Below are positions 38,164 through 47,274 of a DNA stretch of 64,000 nucleotides, in pieces. The notes under the pieces were generated by a model. That model did not search any database. It was given only the letters and a program-made list of their open reading frames with translations, and was not told the DNA's origin. The position numbers and the translations under genes are program-made. The DNA is from Luteibacter aegosomatissinici (GTDB taxonomy: Bacteria > Pseudomonadota > Gammaproteobacteria > Xanthomonadales > Rhodanobacteraceae), in the NCBI RefSeq assembly GCF_023078495.1, contig NZ_CP095742.1, positions 3,596,001 through 3,660,000 of the forward strand, written 5' to 3'. Position 1 is the stretch's first letter. The number at the start of each line of letters is the position of its first letter.

Positions 38164-41076
38164 ATGGTCGTCAGTAGTGGGCATAAGCGCCACGTCGCGG
38201 CGCGGCGGGCGGTGCTTGCCGTCGCCCTGCTCGGCTGCCTTGCGCCCGGCCACCTGCTCGCCCAGGACGCCAGCTCGCCTGCCGAGATGCTTGCCCCGGT
38301 CAATGTGACCGTCACCGGCTCGCGCATCCGCGGCATCGATGTCGAAACCGCCCAGCCCGTCTTCACCATGGACCGTGCCGCCATCCGCGCCACGGGCCTC
38401 ACGAGCCTGGGCGATATCGTGGCGCGCATGCCCTCGGCCGGCACGCCCGAGGTCACGCCGCAGGACACCCTCTCTTCCAGCAACGACGCGGGCGGCCGTT
38501 ACGCCAACCTGCGTAACCTCGGCGCCGTGCGCACCCTGGTGCTGGTGAATGGCCGCCGCTGGACGACCAGCCTGGGTGGCCTCACGGATCTGTCGACCAT
38601 CCCGGTGTCGATCGTCGAGCGCATTGAAGTCCTGAAGGATGGCGCCTCCTCGATCTACGGCTCGGATGCCATTGGCGGCGTCGTGAACATCATCACGACC
38701 GATCGCTTCGAAGGCGCGTCGGCCGACGTGCTCTATGGCGTGAACGGCAAGGGCGATGGTGCCCAGAAGAATGGCAACTTCACCTGGGGCCGCAGCACCG
38801 AGCGCTCATCGATCATCCTGGGCGCCAGCTACGAGGACGGTGATTCGCTGGATGACGACAAGCGAACGCTGACCAGCACGGCCTACGGCCCCCGCCATCC
38901 GCTCGATGGTTACAACATGGGCGCCTATGGTGGCGTCGTGGATCCGCGCGCCGCGGGCACCGCGGGCGCCGGCAACTACGCGGCGGATGGCAGTTGGGTA
39001 CCCAACCGCTATGTGATCAACCACGGCGCGACCGATAGCGCCAACCTGGCGAACTACCATCCGTACGACGTCGACAGCACGGCGGACAAATACAACACCC
39101 AGCGCGACATGACCTTCCGCGCGGGCAGCAAGCTGCGCAACCTGTTCGCCACGGGGCGCTACAACGTTACCGACGACATCACCTGGCGCGGCATGGCCAA
39201 CTATGGTGTGCGCGATACGCGCAGCCAGGCGGCCGGTTACCCGTTGCAAAGCGCCACGGGCCGCGCCGATGGCCTGACGATTGATCCAGGCAACGCGTAC
39301 AACCCCTTCCCTGGTTACGACACTTCGTTCTTCCGCCGCACGGTGGAAGTGCCGCGCATGGACTGGGCCAAGTCGAAGGTGTTCCATGCCGATACGGGCC
39401 TGGAAGGCACGTTCCTGTGGGGCGACCACACCTGGAGCTGGGACGTCACGTATGCCTACTCCGAGGACCGGGCCAGCCGGACCACCAGCGGCAACATCAA
39501 CCTGGTGAACGCCCGCACGGCGCTGGGCCCAACCACGACGATCGATGGCCAGGTGGCATGCGCGGACGCGGCCGACCGCGCGGCGGGCTGCGTGCCCTGG
39601 AATATCCTGGCGGGCCCTGGCGGCACGCCGGATGCGGTATGGAACTACGTGACGTCGACCACCACGGCGCACGAAACCACGCGCACCAACGATGTCATCG
39701 CCAACCTCACGGGCGGGCTGTTCGATCTGCCGGCAGGCACGCTGCGTGTCGCTGGCGGCCTGGAGCATCGCAGTGAAAACGGCCGCTACACCCCCGACGC
39801 GGCGGATTCGGCGGGCCTGACCACGCAGTTGGCAAGCGATCCGACCGCTGGCGGCTATATCGCCAACGAGGCCTACCTCGAGTTCGATGTGCCGCTCCTC
39901 GCCGACCTGCCGTTGGCGCAGGAACTCGCGGTCAATGCCTCGTCGCGCTATTCGCATTACACGGCGTTTGGCGGCCGCACGAATAACAAGTACAGCTTCC
40001 GCTGGAAGCCGCTGGACGACCTTTTGCTGCGTGGCACCTACGCGCAGGGTTTCCGTGCCCCCACGGTGTCCGACCTGTACGGTGGCTCGGCGGAGAGCTT
40101 CGAGAGCTTCCTCGATCCCTGCGATAGCGCCTTTGGTGCTTCCGCCACGGATGCCGCCGTCCGCTCGCGCTGCGCCGCTGCCGGCGTGCCGGCAAACTAC
40201 CGCCAGGTGGATCAGTCGGGCGCGCAAATCACCTCGAACACGGGTGGCCAGAACCCTTCAGCATTCCGTACCGGTGCCAATCCGCACCTGAAGCCGGAAT
40301 CGTCCATCACGCGCACGGCGGGCCTGGTCTACAGCCCCATGTACGTCGATGGGCTCGATGTCACCCTGGATTACTACAAGGTCGACATCCGCGACGTCAT
40401 CACCCCGGTCCTGGCCGGCGATATCCTCAACTTCTGTTACGTCCGCAACGATCCCACCTACTGCGGGCGCTTCGCGCGTGCGGCAGATGGTCGCATCACC
40501 TCGCTCGATGAGAGCCTGGTGAACCTGGGTTCGCTGCGCACCGAGGGCTACGACCTCGGCATGCACTACCGCTTCCCGCAGACGCGCTTCGGCGAATTCA
40601 CGGTGCTATCCGATAGCACTTACCTGAAGGACTACACGCAGCGCAGCAGCGCCAGCGCCGAGCCGCGCCAGCTCGCCGGCTACATGAATGGCGTGCAGGG
40701 GCTGTATCGCGTGCGCTCCAACCTCTCGCTCGACTGGGGCTGGAAGCAGTTCGGCGCGACGTGGACCGTGCGCTACTACTCCGGGCTGAAGGATTCATGC
40801 TGGTCCACCACGGTGGAGTGCAACCAGCCGGATACGTTGAACGTGATCAGCGGCGTCACCGGCGTGAGCCGCAAGGGTGGCGTGGCGTTCAACGACCTGC
40901 AGTTCCGCTGGGCGACGCCGTGGAACGGCAACGTGCGCGTAGGCATCAACAACGTCTTCGCGCGCAAGGGGCCGTTCTATTACAACGTGGCCAGCGCGGG
41001 CGGTGGCAGCCCGCCGTATAACCCGGCGTTTGATATCGACCGGTATTTCTACATCGGCTATCAGCAGCGCTTCTGA
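38164..41076 (+). CDS. TonB-dependent outer-membrane receptor
   Basis: A 970-residue receptor. A signal peptide (about residues 1-35, ending HLLAQ) is followed by a plug domain (about 45-165, with VTVTGSRIRG, VLVNGRRW and ERIEVLKDGASSIYGSDAIG) and a long beta-barrel ending in the terminal aromatic signature YFYIGYQQRF. No N-terminal signalling extension is present. The ligand cannot be read; xanthomonad receptors of this kind take up peptides, plant compounds or metal chelates. It starts about 120 nt after the S9 peptidase gene. The ATG at 38164 follows GGGGT. Confidence 0.93.
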   Translation: MVVSSGHKRHVAARRAVLAVALLGCLAPGHLLAQDASSPAEMLAPVNVTVTGSRIRGIDVETAQPVFTMDRAAIRATGLTSLGDIVARMPSAGTPEVTPQDTLSSSNDAGGRYANLRNLGAVRTLVLVNGRRWTTSLGGLTDLSTIPVSIVERIEVLKDGASSIYGSDAIGGVVNIITTDRFEGASADVLYGVNGKGDGAQKNGNFTWGRSTERSSIILGASYEDGDSLDDDKRTLTSTAYGPRHPLDGYNMGAYGGVVDPRAAGTAGAGNYAADGSWVPNRYVINHGATDSANLANYHPYDVDSTADKYNTQRDMTFRAGSKLRNLFATGRYNVTDDITWRGMANYGVRDTRSQAAGYPLQSATGRADGLTIDPGNAYNPFPGYDTSFFRRTVEVPRMDWAKSKVFHADTGLEGTFLWGDHTWSWDVTYAYSEDRASRTTSGNINLVNARTALGPTTTIDGQVACADAADRAAGCVPWNILAGPGGTPDAVWNYVTSTTTAHETTRTNDVIANLTGGLFDLPAGTLRVAGGLEHRSENGRYTPDAADSAGLTTQLASDPTAGGYIANEAYLEFDVPLLADLPLAQELAVNASSRYSHYTAFGGRTNNKYSFRWKPLDDLLLRGTYAQGFRAPTVSDLYGGSAESFESFLDPCDSAFGASATDAAVRSRCAAAGVPANYRQVDQSGAQITSNTGGQNPSAFRTGANPHLKPESSITRTAGLVYSPMYVDGLDVTLDYYKVDIRDVITPVLAGDILNFCYVRNDPTYCGRFARAADGRITSLDESLVNLGSLRTEGYDLGMHYRFPQTRFGEFTVLSDSTYLKDYTQRSSASAEPRQLAGYMNGVQGLYRVRSNLSLDWGWKQFGATWTVRYYSGLKDSCWSTTVECNQPDTLNVISGVTGVSRKGGVAFNDLQFRWATPWNGNVRVGINNVFARKGPFYYNVASAGGGSPPYNPAFDIDRYFYIGYQQRF

Positions 41077-41173
41077 GGAATCCGATCGCGCCACCTGAGA
41101 ACCACTCTCATCTTGCGCACTGTCGCAGTAAGTCACGATATCCGGTTGTTTGTGCACGAAATGCCGCAAATGC

Positions 41174-41201
41174 TTGCAGTCGCATGACGACGGCGTTATG
41201 T
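41174..41201 (+). promoter_or_regulatory. Putative promoter of the second TonB-dependent receptor gene
   Basis: TTGCAG (41174-41179), a 16-nt spacer and TTATGT (41196-41201) in the context GCGTTATGTTCGTGT. It matches the element at 38080 in spacing and -10 context and leaves a leader of about 145 nt. Confidence 0.5.
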
Positions 41202-41353
41202 TCGTGTTACGTCGCCATTCGCCCAGGGGTTGGCGCGACGTCGGTGTCCCCACGCCGTTTACCTCACACACCCACAACCGAGTGCCGTCCCACGGCGCTA
41301 CTACAAGCTGTTCAGCCTTGCTGAAAATGCAGGGCCAGGGAGTTTTTGACCTC

Positions 41354-44300
41354 ATGACAAGCACCACCCTGCTCACGCGCTCCCGCGTGTTGAAGCGCAC
41401 TGCGCTCGTTTCCGCGCTCGGCGCCTGCCTGCTGGCCGGTACCGCCTTCGCGCAGAGCACCGTTGGCGACATCTACGGTACGGCCTCGGCCTCGCAGACC
41501 ATCCAGATCCAGAACCTCGGCTCGGGCGCGTCGCGCACCGTCACCGCCGATGCAGACGGCCACTACCGCGCCTCGTCGCTGCCGATCGGCAGCTACCGCG
41601 TGAACGTGATCGAGAACGGCGCCACCGTTTCGACCCGTGATATCAACGTCGTCGCTGGCCAGTCGGCCCAGCTGAACTTCGCGTCGGCCAATGGCGGCGC
41701 CACCAGCGCGCAGGCCCTTGATACCGTGACGGTGTCGGCCAACGCCCTCTCCGCCATCGACGTGGCCTCGGTCGAGTCGCGCACCAGCTTCACCGCCGAC
41801 AAGCTCGACAAGCTGCCGGTGCCGCGCAACGTCGTCGACGTGGCCGCACTGACCCCGGGTACCGTGAAGGGTGACTCCGCGTTCGGCAACCTGCCGTCGT
41901 TCGGTGGCGCCTCGGTCGCCGAGAACAGCTACTACGTCAACGGTTTCAACGTCACCAACCTGTACAACAACCTGTCGTTCTCGGAAGTGCCGTTCCAGGC
42001 CATCCAGCAGCTCGACGTGCAGACCGGCGGCTACGGCGCGCAGTACGGTTTCTCGACCGGCGGCGTGACCTCGGTGATCACCAAGCGTGGCACCAACGAA
42101 TGGAAGGGTGGCGCATCGTGGGTTTACACCCCGGCCTGGGGCCGCGAGCAGCAGCCGACCACCTACACGAAGGACGGTAACCTTTACCGCACCTACCAGA
42201 AGAACAGCGATAACGACAACGTGTACTCGGCCTGGCTGGGTGGCGCGCTGATCAAGGACAAGCTGTTCTTCTACGGCATCTTCCAGTCGCACAAGGAAAC
42301 CACCACCGGTTACCAGGAAGCGACCTCGTCGAAGCCGGCTGAGCGCAACGAGTACAGTGATCCGTTCTATCTCATCAAGATGGACTGGAACATCAATGAC
42401 TCGAACATCCTCGAATGGACGGGGATGAACAATACCAAGCACACGACCAACCAGTACTACAACCAGGAAATTGGCGCTGACGGCAAGCCGTACACCACCG
42501 ATTACCTGGGCGACCGCCACGTCAAGACGGGCGGTGCGGTCAACGTGTTCAAGTACACCAGCTACATCACCGATGACCTGACTGCCACCGCGCAGTGGGG
42601 CAAGATGAAGTCCAAGAACTCCTCGGACTACACCTCGGCCGATGGCACCGTCACCAAGTACGACGGCAACATCAACAGCCCGAACCAGGGTTGCCCGTAC
42701 GTGATCGATCGCCGCAGCAGCACGCAGAGCGGCCTGACCGATCCGGTCCACTCGTGCTACCTGGCCAGCACCATCGATCGCTTCAATGGCGAAGACCAGC
42801 GTACCGCGTACCGCGTCGACCTCGACTGGAAGGTGGGCGACCACGATCTGTCGGGCGGCTTCTCGCGCGAGAAGTGGAGCTCGGACGCCGGCCAGAGCTA
42901 CGCCGGTGGCGCGCTGTACTACTACCGCACGAATGCGGCGGGCCAGGACTACGTCTCGGAATACAACTACCGCACCGGTGGTTCGGTTTCGATCGACCAG
43001 AAGTCGTGGTACCTGCAGGACAACTGGCAGGTGACCGACAAGTTCCTCGCCTACATCGGCGTGCGCAACGACTCGTTCAACAACAAGAACGGCGCTGCCG
43101 AGAACTTCGTCCGCCAGGGCAACATCTGGCAGCCGCGCCTGGGCTTCTCGTACGACGTGTTCGGCGATTCGAGCACCAAGATCTTCGGTACCGCCGGCCG
43201 CTACTCGCTGCCGATCGCCGCGAACGTCGCCCTGCGCGCCGCCACGGCGTCGTACTACACGATCCAGAACTTCTCGTACTCGGCCATTGATCCGGTGACC
43301 GGCGTGCCGACCCTCGGCGCACCGCTGACCGACAAGTCGATCGTGAACGGCGAGAACGGTTCCACCCCGGATCCGCGCTCGGTCGCCACGAAGGACCTGA
43401 AGCCGTACTCGCAGGATGAATTCATCCTGGGTATCCAGCACCGCATCACCAGCGACAACGACTTCCTGAACGACTGGGTGGTCGGCGCCAAGGCAACCTA
43501 CCGCAAGCTCAACAACGCTATCGACGACACCTGCGACTGGCGTCCGTTCTACGCGTACGGCAAGTCGATCGGCCTGGACATGGACGCCAACGGCGACCAG
43601 TTCACCCCGCCGTCCTCGATGCCGGGCTGCTTCATCTACAACCCGGGCAGCAAGGTCTCGGTTGATGTCGACCTGGATGGCAGCGGCGTGCTGCGCAACG
43701 TCACCATCCCGGGCAAGGCGTTCGGCGAGAAGGCCAAGCGCACGTACGAAGCCGTCACCCTGTCGGCTGAGAAGGCCACCGATAACTGGTACGTCAATGC
43801 GTCGTACACCTGGTCGAAGAACCGTGGCAACACGGAAGGCCTGGTGAAGTCGGATAACGGCCAGGACGATACCGGCACCACCAGCGCGTTCGATTACCCG
43901 GAACTGATGGTCGGCGCGACCGGCTACCTGCCGAACGATCGTCGCCACAGCTTCAAGGTGTACGGCGGCTGGCGCATCACCCCGGAATGGCAGGTTGGCG
44001 TAAATGGCCTGCTTGAATCCGGTCGTCCGACCAGCTGCTTCGGCGGCGGCGACGAGACCGTGGGCGGTATCCCGAGCTACAACTCGGAGTTCTTCTACTG
44101 CGATGGCAAGATCTCGTCGCGCGGCACGGCCAAGCGCCTGCCGTGGAACTGGTCGCTCAGCCCGAACGTCGTCTACACCCCGGCTTACGCCAAGGGCGTG
44201 ACGGTGCAGCTGGACGTGATCAACCTGTTCAACAACGACAAGAAGACCGCCATCAACGAGATCGGCGAGAACGGTTCGGATTCGAACTACTACGGCACGA

Positions 44301-44374
44301 CGTACCGTGTGCCGACGTACTACCAGACGCCGCGTTACCTGCGCCTGATGGTCCAGTACGACTTCAGCCTGTAA
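41354..44374 (+). CDS. Oar-like TonB-dependent receptor with carboxypeptidase-regulatory-like N-terminal domain
   Basis: A 1006-residue outer-membrane protein. A signal peptide ends near residue 32 (GTAFAQ). Residues about 35-115 form a carboxypeptidase-regulatory-like beta domain (GSGASRTVTADADGHYRASS), followed by a plug (about 130-240, with LPVPRNVVDVAALTPGT and GFSTGGVTSVITKRGTNE) and a barrel ending LRLMVQYDFSL. The start at 41354 gives a good signal peptide, and AGGGAG lies about 11 nt upstream; the frame stays open to 41150 but that part is leader. Codon use is strongly biased toward C/G endings, suggesting high expression. Ligand unknown. A strong terminator follows. Confidence 0.93.
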   Translation: MTSTTLLTRSRVLKRTALVSALGACLLAGTAFAQSTVGDIYGTASASQTIQIQNLGSGASRTVTADADGHYRASSLPIGSYRVNVIENGATVSTRDINVVAGQSAQLNFASANGGATSAQALDTVTVSANALSAIDVASVESRTSFTADKLDKLPVPRNVVDVAALTPGTVKGDSAFGNLPSFGGASVAENSYYVNGFNVTNLYNNLSFSEVPFQAIQQLDVQTGGYGAQYGFSTGGVTSVITKRGTNEWKGGASWVYTPAWGREQQPTTYTKDGNLYRTYQKNSDNDNVYSAWLGGALIKDKLFFYGIFQSHKETTTGYQEATSSKPAERNEYSDPFYLIKMDWNINDSNILEWTGMNNTKHTTNQYYNQEIGADGKPYTTDYLGDRHVKTGGAVNVFKYTSYITDDLTATAQWGKMKSKNSSDYTSADGTVTKYDGNINSPNQGCPYVIDRRSSTQSGLTDPVHSCYLASTIDRFNGEDQRTAYRVDLDWKVGDHDLSGGFSREKWSSDAGQSYAGGALYYYRTNAAGQDYVSEYNYRTGGSVSIDQKSWYLQDNWQVTDKFLAYIGVRNDSFNNKNGAAENFVRQGNIWQPRLGFSYDVFGDSSTKIFGTAGRYSLPIAANVALRAATASYYTIQNFSYSAIDPVTGVPTLGAPLTDKSIVNGENGSTPDPRSVATKDLKPYSQDEFILGIQHRITSDNDFLNDWVVGAKATYRKLNNAIDDTCDWRPFYAYGKSIGLDMDANGDQFTPPSSMPGCFIYNPGSKVSVDVDLDGSGVLRNVTIPGKAFGEKAKRTYEAVTLSAEKATDNWYVNASYTWSKNRGNTEGLVKSDNGQDDTGTTSAFDYPELMVGATGYLPNDRRHSFKVYGGWRITPEWQVGVNGLLESGRPTSCFGGGDETVGGIPSYNSEFFYCDGKISSRGTAKRLPWNWSLSPNVVYTPAYAKGVTVQLDVINLFNNDKKTAINEIGENGSDSNYYGTTYRVPTYYQTPRYLRLMVQYDFSL

Positions 44375-44394
44375 TTCATCGCACGCTGGACATG

Positions 44395-44424
44395 AAAGGG
44401 CCGCCCATCGGGCGGCCCTTTTTT
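44395..44424 (+). terminator. Rho-independent terminator of the Oar-like receptor gene
   Basis: GGGCCGCCC-ATC-GGGCGGCCC followed by TTTTTT, 20 nt after the stop. The A-run on the other side lets it also serve the convergent TPM gene. Confidence 0.95.
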
Positions 44425-44448
44425 ATGCTTCTGCACCGCCAGCTGACG

Positions 44449-44949
44449 TCAGAGCAACAGCGGCTGATCAGGCAGTTCGTTGGTACGCGGCGTGCCATCG
44501 GCCGGGAAATGCCGCGCAAGCAGCGCGCCCGCCTCGTTCACGCCGGTGAGCACCGCCTCGCGGAAATGCCCCTTGGCGAACTCATCACGCATGTGCGCCG
44601 TGATCGCCTCCCACTCGGCGGCAGCCACCTTCCGCGCAATACCGCGGTCGGCGACGATCTCGATGCGGTGCTCGGCCAGCAGCACGTAAAGCAGCACGCC
44701 ACAGTTATCTTCGGTATCCCATACGCGCAGGTGGGCGAAAAGCTCCGCGGCGCGATCGCGTGCGGTCACGCCATCGGTGACCGCGGCGAACGGCAGACGT
44801 GATTCCACCGCCACGCGTAATTCCCCTCGGTGGGTGGTTTCGCCTGCGGCCACGCTAGCCGCGATGGCGTCAAGGGCGTACTTCGGGAACTGCTTCCCGA
44901 TCTGGAACCAGGCGCCGAACAGGTTCGCAGCGATGCGTTGCATATCCAT
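44449..44949 (-). CDS. TPM-domain protein
   Basis: A 166-residue cytosolic protein with one TPM (Psb32/YgcG-type) domain, about residues 35-145, visible in LRVAVESRLPFAAVTDGVTA and NCGVLLYVLLAEHRIEIVAD. It lacks signal peptide and membrane anchor, unlike its neighbour, of which it appears to be a degenerate relative. The ATG at 44949 overlaps the upstream gene's stop by one base and follows GGGGAG; a GTG one codon earlier is also possible. It is the last gene of the lemA-ygcG-TPM operon. Role unknown. Confidence 0.85.
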   Translation of the reverse strand: MDMQRIAANLFGAWFQIGKQFPKYALDAIAASVAAGETTHRGELRVAVESRLPFAAVTDGVTARDRAAELFAHLRVWDTEDNCGVLLYVLLAEHRIEIVADRGIARKVAAAEWEAITAHMRDEFAKGHFREAVLTGVNEAGALLARHFPADGTPRTNELPDQPLLL

Positions 44950-45845
44950 CACCAGCTCCCCGACGAACCGCCGCCGCCAAAACTGCCACCGCCGCCACTG
45001 AAGCCGCCACCGCCACCACCGCCAAACCCGCCACCACCAAAACCGCCACCGCCGCCGAAACCACCCCAGCCGCCCCAGCCACCGCCGCCGATGGAACGGC
45101 CCGCGCCCATGGGGATGGCCATGAGCAGCGCGCCGCCGACCAGGCCGAGTACGCCGAAGAACAGGGAGTTGAGCAGCAGCCAGCCGAGGCCGCCGGCGAT
45201 GAGGCCGCCGATGGGGGCACGCACGCCGAGCGGCGCACGACCGAGCACACCGCGCAGGAACAGCACGCCGAACAGCAGCGGAATCAGGAAATGCCCGCCC
45301 CCATTGCCGCGGCGCTCGTGGCTTTCGTCGGGGTTGACCGGGGGCGGCAACGCTTCGCCCTGGACGATCTGGGTGATCGCGTTCAGGGCCTCGGTGATGC
45401 CGCCGTAGTAATCGTTGGCGCGCAGCTTGGGCGCCATGTATTCCCGGATGATTCGGGAGGCGATGGCATCGGGCAGTGCACCTTCCAGCCCGTAACCCAC
45501 CTCGATACGCACGCGCCGATCGTTCTTCGCCAGAAGCAACAGCACGCCATCATCAGTGCCCTTGCGCCCCACCTTGTTGGTCTCGGCCACGTTGAGCGAA
45601 TAGCTCTCGAGGTCGTCGGGCTGCGTGGTGGGCACCATCAGCACCACCACCTGGGCGCCCTTGGTCTTCTCCAGGTCCACCAGTCGGGCATCGAGCTGGT
45701 TGACCTGTTCGGCGGTGAGCGTGCCCGTCAGGTCGGTGACATGCCGGGTGAGCTTGGGAACGGCCGCCGCATCATCGGCCAGTGCCGCCAACGGCGGCAC
45801 CAGCAACGCAATGGCGAGCAGCAGCCGTGCCGCGATCCGGCGCAT
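44949..45845 (-). CDS. YgcG-family TPM-domain membrane protein
   Basis: A 298-residue envelope protein. After the signal peptide (residues 1-23, ending AALA) comes a TPM domain (about 30-165, with LTAEQVNQLDARLVDLEKTK, VVVLMVPTTQPDD and RRVRIEVGYGLEGALPD). One or two membrane segments (about 185-245) lead into a glycine-rich tail (about 250-298) ending GGSSGSW, as is usual in this family. It is coupled to lemA upstream (TGATG) and the second TPM gene downstream. The function of LemA-TPM pairs is unknown; membrane quality control has been suggested. Confidence 0.9.
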   Translation of the reverse strand: MRRIAARLLLAIALLVPPLAALADDAAAVPKLTRHVTDLTGTLTAEQVNQLDARLVDLEKTKGAQVVVLMVPTTQPDDLESYSLNVAETNKVGRKGTDDGVLLLLAKNDRRVRIEVGYGLEGALPDAIASRIIREYMAPKLRANDYYGGITEALNAITQIVQGEALPPPVNPDESHERRGNGGGHFLIPLLFGVLFLRGVLGRAPLGVRAPIGGLIAGGLGWLLLNSLFFGVLGLVGGALLMAIPMGAGRSIGGGGWGGWGGFGGGGGFGGGGFGGGGGGGFSGGGGSFGGGGSSGSW

Positions 45846-46468
45846 CAGTGCGCGGCCGAGGCCGCCGGTGCCGGGGTGCTATTGAAATCGACCGTGGGCG
45901 CGGTGGAGATGGCCTTCTCGTTCTCAACGCTGAAGTTCGGCTTCACCTGATAACCCATGACCTTGGCCGTGAGGTTGTTCGGGAACGAACGGATCAGCGT
46001 GTTGTACGACTGCACGGCATCGACGTAGCGCTTGCGGGCGACGGTGATGCGGTTCTCCGTGCCCTCGAGCTGGGCCTGCAGGTCGCGGAAGGAGCCATCC
46101 GCCTTCAGCTGGGGATAGTTCTCGCTAACAACCAGCAGGCGCGACAGTGCGCCGGAGAGCTGGCCCTGGGCGGCCTGGAACTTGGCGAGGGCTTCCGGAT
46201 CGTTGGCCTGCTCGGGCGAGAGCTGCACCTGGCCGACCTTGGCGCGAGCGTTGGTCACCTCGGTGAGCACACGTTCTTCGTGCTGGGCGTAGCCCTTGAC
46301 CGTGTTGACCAGGTTGGGCACGAGATCGGCGCGGCGCTGGTACTGGTTGAGCACCTCGGACCAGGCAGCCTTGACGGCCTCGTCCTCGCGCTGGATCGAG
46401 TTGTAACCACAGCCGGACAGGATGCCGGCGAACACGACGAGAGCAAAGGTACGGAGGAGTGTCTTCAT
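45845..46468 (-). CDS. lemA: LemA-family lipoprotein
   Basis: A 207-residue LemA protein. The N-terminus carries a lipobox LSGC (Cys20), so it is likely a lipoprotein rather than a simple membrane-anchored protein. The helical LemA domain shows YNSIQREDEAVKAAWSEVLN and RADLVPNLVNTVKGYAQHE (about residues 21-65) and the closing KVMGYQVKPNF. The ATG at 46468 is preferred because it opens the lipoprotein signal peptide. It is first in the lemA-ygcG-TPM operon. Confidence 0.92.
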   Translation of the reverse strand: MKTLLRTFALVVFAGILSGCGYNSIQREDEAVKAAWSEVLNQYQRRADLVPNLVNTVKGYAQHEERVLTEVTNARAKVGQVQLSPEQANDPEALAKFQAAQGQLSGALSRLLVVSENYPQLKADGSFRDLQAQLEGTENRITVARKRYVDAVQSYNTLIRSFPNNLTAKVMGYQVKPNFSVENEKAISTAPTVDFNSTPAPAASAAH

Positions 46469-46599
46469 GGCGGCGGGTTCCTTGGGTGTGCGGAGCACAA
46501 CTTACCCCAAAGCGCCGCCGAACGGATTGGCCCATTCGATGTAGGGCCGTGCCAGCACTCGGCCGGTACCCAGGAGGGCGCGGAGAGCCCCCTAAGGCT

Positions 46600-46971
46600 T
46601 CAGAAATACCGGGGAATCAGGATCAACGCCCAGCTGATGCCGACCATGAGCATGAGCAGGAACACCGCGGCGGAGCCCATATCCTTGGCGCGGCCGGCCA
46701 GTTCATGGAACTCGGGGCTGACCTTGTCCACGATCGCCTCGATCGCGGAATTCAGCAGCTCGGCGGCCAGCACCAGCACCGGGAAGGTGATGAGGATGAT
46801 CTTTTCGACCCCACCCTGACCCAGCCACAGCCCCAGGGGGATGACGACGATGGCCAGCGAAAGCTCTGCGCGGAACGAGGCTTCGTACTGGTAGCAGGCT
46901 TTCAGGCCCTTCATGGACCATTGGAAAGCCGCATAAATCTCGCGGGGGCCGCGACGGACGTTCGATGCCAT
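46600..46971 (-). CDS. dgkA: Diacylglycerol kinase
   Basis: A 123-residue inner-membrane enzyme that phosphorylates diacylglycerol to phosphatidate, recycling lipid headgroup turnover products. It has the expected three membrane segments and the DgkA signature AELLNSAIEAIVDKVSPEFH (about residues 68-87), with an ELAGRAKDMGSAAV motif after it. The catalytic glutamates are present. It stands alone, divergent from the POT transporter gene. Confidence 0.96.
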   Translation of the reverse strand: MASNVRRGPREIYAAFQWSMKGLKACYQYEASFRAELSLAIVVIPLGLWLGQGGVEKIILITFPVLVLAAELLNSAIEAIVDKVSPEFHELAGRAKDMGSAAVFLLMLMVGISWALILIPRYF

Positions 46972-47274
46972 GGGATCAGGCCTGCCGCAGGGCGGCCGGA
47001 CGGGTGGCCCGGGCGGTGAGGTTGTAGGTGCGCTGCGGCATGGGACTGGGCGGCCGGAGGGTTCGGGTTGGCCCCCTATGATGCCACAGGCGGCCTTCGC
47101 ACGAGCTTACGGCCCCCGGACCCTTGTGGCGTATCGCCGCGCCCCTCTGGCGCTGCAACACAACCCGGCGGACCATTTGTATTACGCTTGACCGGTTGTG
47201 GCCCCGTTCAGGGTCATGGCAACGGGAGCGGCCATTCGTGGCCGTTCGCTGTTTCCAATGTGTCCGGAATTTAA
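46972..47274. other. Intergenic region with a UUCG hairpin
   Basis: No gene is seen between the divergent dgkA and POT transporter genes. CGGCCA-TTCG-TGGCCG at 47229-47244 makes a compact hairpin with a stable UUCG loop, ending 30 nt before the transporter start and so inside its probable leader. No strong -10/-35 pair was identified. Confidence 0.5.

Noticed and set aside
38806-40227. 473-codon antisense frame over the first receptor gene
   Set aside because: Same shadow effect; composition unlike a real protein.
41312-43948. 878-codon antisense frame over the Oar-like receptor gene
   Set aside because: Val/Arg/Gly-rich shadow of strongly biased codons; no domain, no ribosome-binding site.
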